Shown here one piece after another: positions 4,909-5,221 of a stretch of 5,221 bases of DNA (the stretch's first letter is position 1; each line of letters begins with the position of its first letter). The position numbers and the translations under genes were made by a program. This DNA comes from Puniceicoccales bacterium. Lineage in GTDB: Bacteria > Verrucomicrobiota > Verrucomicrobiia > Opitutales > JAIRKQ01. Where the stretch lies: contig JAISXS010000092.1 of assembly GCA_031270385.1 (NCBI GenBank), forward strand, positions 1 to 5,221, written 5' to 3'. The notes below the pieces were generated by a model that was not told the origin of the DNA, ran no database searches, and saw only the letters and a program-made list of their open reading frames with translations.

Positions 4909-4941
4909 AGGTTTCGATGGATATCGCTATCCTTCGAACCT
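4909..4941. terminator. Stem-loop downstream of tadA, possible (bidirectional) terminator
   Basis: AGGTTTCGATGGATA and TATCCTTCGAACCT pair with one bulge and one mismatch around a TCGC loop, starting 14 bases after the tadA stop. On the plus strand the T-rich stretch comes only about 25 bases later. On the minus strand ATTTTTCC follows at once, so the structure looks better as a minus-strand terminator. It most likely insulates tadA from the IS region. Confidence 0.5.
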
Positions 4942-4979
4942 GTGGTTGTTGTTACAATTAAATTTGTTTTTTTCAAGTT

Positions 4980-5221
4980 TATAGTCAAACTCCTTGATAA
5001 GCGCATTTAAATTTGCACATGAAGAGTAAATGGCATACTATACAACGGATTTGAAAAAAAGTGTGTTAATATATGTAAGCGAGCGAGACGTTTGGAGTGA
5101 GTGTGCGTGCCATATTCGAATGGAAGAAGAAGTTGAGGGAGACCGGGAACTTGGAGCGTGTGCCGCTGAACAGAAAATACAGAAAGTTAGATCCCGAAAA
5201 GCTAGCCGAGCACGTGGAAGA
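4980..5221 (+). mobile_element. Left end of an IS630-family insertion sequence (boundary uncertain)
   Basis: The transposase start at 5030 implies that the left terminus lies a few tens of bases upstream. TATAGTCAAACTCC at about 4980 is a candidate because IS630 elements insert at TA, but the right end is not visible, so the inverted repeat cannot be checked. It lies in the AT-rich gap after tadA. Confidence 0.45.
5030..5221 (+). pseudogene. IS630-family transposase, 5' part, apparently frameshifted, runs off the window
   Basis: The ATG frame begins MAYYTTDLKKSVLIYV, typical of IS630 transposase N-termini. From 5079 the family sequence continues in a different frame: ASETFGVSVRAIFEWKKKL, then RETGNLERVPLNRKYRKLDP and EKLAEHVE up to the edge. 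These match the helix-turn-helix DNA-binding domain and the linker that follows. The ATG frame itself stays open but yields a nonsense-like protein after about residue 17. Compared with the family as I recall it, about eight residues between the two parts are missing, a net loss of roughly 23 bases that explains the shift. The catalytic DDE domain lies outside. The gene is probably inactive unless frameshifting rescues it. Confidence 0.8.

Overview
The window most likely comes from a host-associated or otherwise accessory-rich bacterium, possibly of the Verrucomicrobiota (Opitutae/Puniceicoccales). The lineage guess rests on one gene, a tRNA adenosine deaminase (tadA) with an Asp-Pro-Lys-Met-Gly-Cys-Leu-Gly-Gly stretch that I associate from memory with that group, so it is only tentative. 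Genes are AT-rich to mixed, and the spacers are very AT-rich.

Left half (1-2760, minus strand): two paralogous genes for low-complexity proteins rich in Pro, Gln, Asn and Ser. The first is cut by the left window edge (1-582). The second is complete (1223-2320). They share an N-terminal motif (NGNI-x-Q-x-N-S ... GQ-x-I), Q/N/P-rich tracts and a homologous upstream region of about 300-400 bp, so gene and control region were duplicated together. The partial gene has a consensus sigma70-type promoter (TTGACA, 17 bp, TATAAT). The copy upstream of the full gene has lost this spacing. Both proteins carry many internal repeats (94-residue, heptad, 10-residue and 12-residue units). Neither has a visible signal peptide, and their function is unknown.

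Middle (2321-3077): a 757-base non-coding stretch between divergent genes. It holds the second copy of the duplicated control region and several short direct and inverted repeats.

Right half (3078-4895, plus strand): three small unrecognised genes, each with a good Shine-Dalgarno site, followed by tadA. The first encodes a strongly basic 112-residue protein. The next two encode tandem paralogues (119 and 127 residues) that share conserved Cys, His and aromatic positions and differ by one 12-residue insertion. They look like an unnamed small protein family. tadA encodes the enzyme that makes inosine at the tRNA wobble position and is the only housekeeping gene here.

Right edge (5030-5221): the start of an IS630-family transposase gene running off the window. 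A short apparent deletion shifts its frame in the N-terminal helix-turn-helix region, so the element is probably dead. Together the IS remnant, the two recent-looking gene duplications and the repeat-laden proteins suggest a plastic accessory segment next to a core gene.
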